10,231 nucleotides of DNA, taken from Glomus cerebriforme (taxonomy: Eukaryota; Glomeromycota; Glomeromycetes; Glomerales; Glomeraceae). The DNA is taken from the NCBI GenBank assembly GCA_003550305.1, contig QKYT01000242.1, positions 144,810-155,040 of the forward strand, read 5' to 3'. Positions 8,937-10,231 of the stretch are shown here, piece by piece (position 1 is the stretch's first letter; every line of letters begins with the position of its first letter). The notes under the pieces are model-generated. The model saw only the letters and a list, made by a program, of their open reading frames with translations, did no database searches and had not been told where the DNA came from. The position numbers were made by a program, and so were the translations under genes.

Positions 8937-9313
8937 TTTTAATTCACTTAATTTTTTTTTTTTTACGAGTGTAACTTACTAAGTTTAACGTAAAAAAAAA
9001 TAAAGTTTTTTTTCGAATCGTTTAGAGAAACGGACTAACTAATTGATCGACTTAAATAGTTGCATAGCCCATTTTTTTTTTTTATCCTTTTATAATACAG
9101 TAAAAATAGATTTTTACCTAAATAAACTAAACCCATTTTTCAAAAAAAGTATATATTAATCATGTGATAACGTAACCGCAACCGCAGCATACATTATTGT
9201 TTCCTTTATTAATTCGATACTGATCAAAATATTAATTTTGAAAGCTAATTAGATTATTACTGTTAGAAATTTACTTTCCCAATTGTAGTTCACTAGCGAA
9301 TTTTTTTTTACAC
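8937..9313. promoter_or_regulatory. Upstream region of the hexosaminidase gene and 3' flank of the DUF7918-like gene
   Basis: Both flanking genes read leftward, so this 377-bp gap carries the 3' end of the right-hand gene and the promoter of the hexosaminidase. On the minus strand an AATAAA (9205-9210) lies about 105 nt after the upstream gene's stop. Nearby, the motif AACCGC occurs twice in tandem within 9175-9187, unusually GC-rich for the region. No coding exon is seen. Confidence 0.5.
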
Positions 9314-10142
9314 TTAATCCATGACTCTCGTCCTCTTTTCAACATTTCCAGCACTTCCAACATCATCATTTGTTAAATCGATGACATCAATTTCCTCCAT
9401 TATTTTATTAATTTCATCAAATGAACGTTTATTTCTTTTTTGATACCAATTTGTTGATTGTTGTGAACATTTTCATTTTTGATCTCACTTTTGATAATGC
9501 TGTTCAGTTTTATACCATTCCTATTACTTGATGATAAGTTGCTTATTTGATTAGCAGTATTCCCACCATTGAATAAGTTTGGAAAGTCGAAACTAGGGGG
9601 ACATGAATTTGAACACCTCGCATAACAAACCAAGAAGCTGGCCGATAATGAAGGTGTAGAGCCGCAATTGGATCAGCATTTTCTTTAACCATGTCATAAT
9701 AACAAACATGATTATGAACATTTTGAGTTACAAAGGCTGTAGTGCATTGAATTCCAAAAGTATTTTTATTCTCCTTCAACTTAACTTGTTGGATATCAAA
9801 TGAAGGTACATTAACATTTTGTCTTAGAACTGGACGACCTTTATAAAAATAAATCGAAATAGTTCCAATTCCACCTCGTGAATTAGGAATTATATTGGGA
9901 GTATTTGATGATGATTCATCATAAATTGAATTAGAAAAAGTAAACTCGAGTTTCTTATCTCTTGTTGCATTAAAAAAACAATCTTGAAGTTGAATTGCAC
10001 GAGATTTTAAGCCACGATATGTATTATCGAATTGTCCATCAATAAGTGTTTCAGCCATCATTGGATTTTTTGAAGTTGCTTTTGTTGAAAAAAAATCTTG
10101 AAGTTTTTTTCAGGTTCAGCGATAATATAAATATTATGATCA
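9314..10142 (-). pseudogene. DUF7918-like gene with three frame breaks and a SUMO-motif tail, possibly continuing past the window
   Basis: Coding signal runs leftward from a likely acceptor at 10143-10144 to a stop at 9314-9316, but switches frame three times: in the T8 run at 10088-10095, the C5 run at 9596-9600 and the A6 run at 9436-9441 (as read on the minus strand). Each switch is explained by one missing base. The first segment contains NIYIIAEPEKNFKIFF, then come an LIDGQF segment and GTISIYFYKGRPV, then LHYRPASWFVMRGVQ. This order of a CYI..E.GK.F-type strand, a DG turn, a G.I.V strand and a closing YRP..., G.. segment fits DUF7918, a fungal domain of unknown function; the match is from memory of the family pattern. 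The Asn/Ser-rich tail carries IKSE, IKNE, a basic KRNKRSF stretch and EEIDVIDLTNDD. The longest unbroken piece starts with ATG at 10061 and runs to 9543. The shifts may be real decay or homopolymer read errors, in which case this is an intact gene. Confidence 0.6.
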
Positions 10143-10231
10143 CTAAATACGATTTATAATTTATAAAGGAATCATGAAGATGATTTTATAAGCGTGTCAA
10201 AATAATTTATATACATGTTTAATAATGCGAG
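10143..10231 (-). other. Possible intron and upstream partial exon of the DUF7918-like gene
   Basis: A minus-strand intron of 72 nt can be drawn from a GTATAT donor at 10214 to a TTTAG acceptor at 10143, matching the intron sizes in this window. It would leave a 17-nt exon piece at 10215-10231 reading LALLN and joining in frame to DHNIYII. This is suggestive only, since the exon is cut by the window edge. Confidence 0.3.

Noticed and set aside
9436..9489. A 54-nt intron starting GTGAGATC and ending AAAAAAG
   Set aside because: Its length is a multiple of three, so it would not correct the frame, and it has no pyrimidine tract before the AG.
9597..9634. A 38-nt intron (GTTTGT...CCCTAG) linking the first two DUF7918-like frames
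   Set aside because: It is about half the size of any other intron here and would remove the conserved end of the domain. One missing C in the C5 run explains the shift better.
1..10231. CRISPR array, tRNA, rRNA or intact transposon
   Set aside because: No regularly spaced direct repeats, no cloverleaf with an anticodon arm, and no transposase or reverse transcriptase motif was seen. All long open frames are explained by the five genes or by shadows of them.

Overview
This window looks like nuclear DNA from a fungus. It is very AT-rich, with long A and T runs. Its genes carry many short GT-AG introns, almost all 69-93 nt with one of 187 nt, and every splice chain I could build gives an intact reading frame of the size expected for its family. 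Extreme AT bias, small introns and a DUF7918-like gene fit an arbuscular mycorrhizal fungus (Glomeromycotina, Rhizophagus-like). That placement is an inference from style and gene content.

Layout, left to right: (1) 1-1512, a gene-poor AT-rich stretch with simple repeats, two CACGTG boxes and a hairpin-capable TA tract just before the first gene. (2) 1513-3077 (+), a four-exon UNC93-type membrane protein of the MFS fold, 436 aa. (3) 3266-4531 (-), a single-exon Ser/Thr kinase with a degenerate N-terminal FHA domain, 421 aa, convergent with gene 2. (4) 4532-4700, a 169-bp divergent promoter region with a perfect 10-bp inverted repeat. (5) 4701-6760 (+), six-exon PRP19, the spliceosomal U-box E3 ligase, 512 aa. 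(6) 6991-8936 (-), a four-exon GH20 beta-N-acetylhexosaminidase with a signal peptide, 572 aa, convergent with PRP19. (7) 9314-10142 or beyond (-), a DUF7918-like gene whose frame is broken three times, each break at a homopolymer, with a tail carrying SUMO-type motifs.

These are ordinary eukaryotic single-gene units, with no sign of an operon or gene cluster. The one pairing with a possible functional echo is the head-to-head arrangement of the FHA-kinase and PRP19. PRP19 is also known as PSO4 for its role in DNA damage response, and FHA-kinases of the Rad53/Chk2 type act in checkpoints. Any co-regulation is speculation. I found no tRNA, rRNA, CRISPR array, intact transposon or convincing novel multi-gene system. 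The items most worth a second look are the broken DUF7918-like gene with its SUMO-related tail, the degenerate FHA domain and the inverted repeat in the shared promoter.
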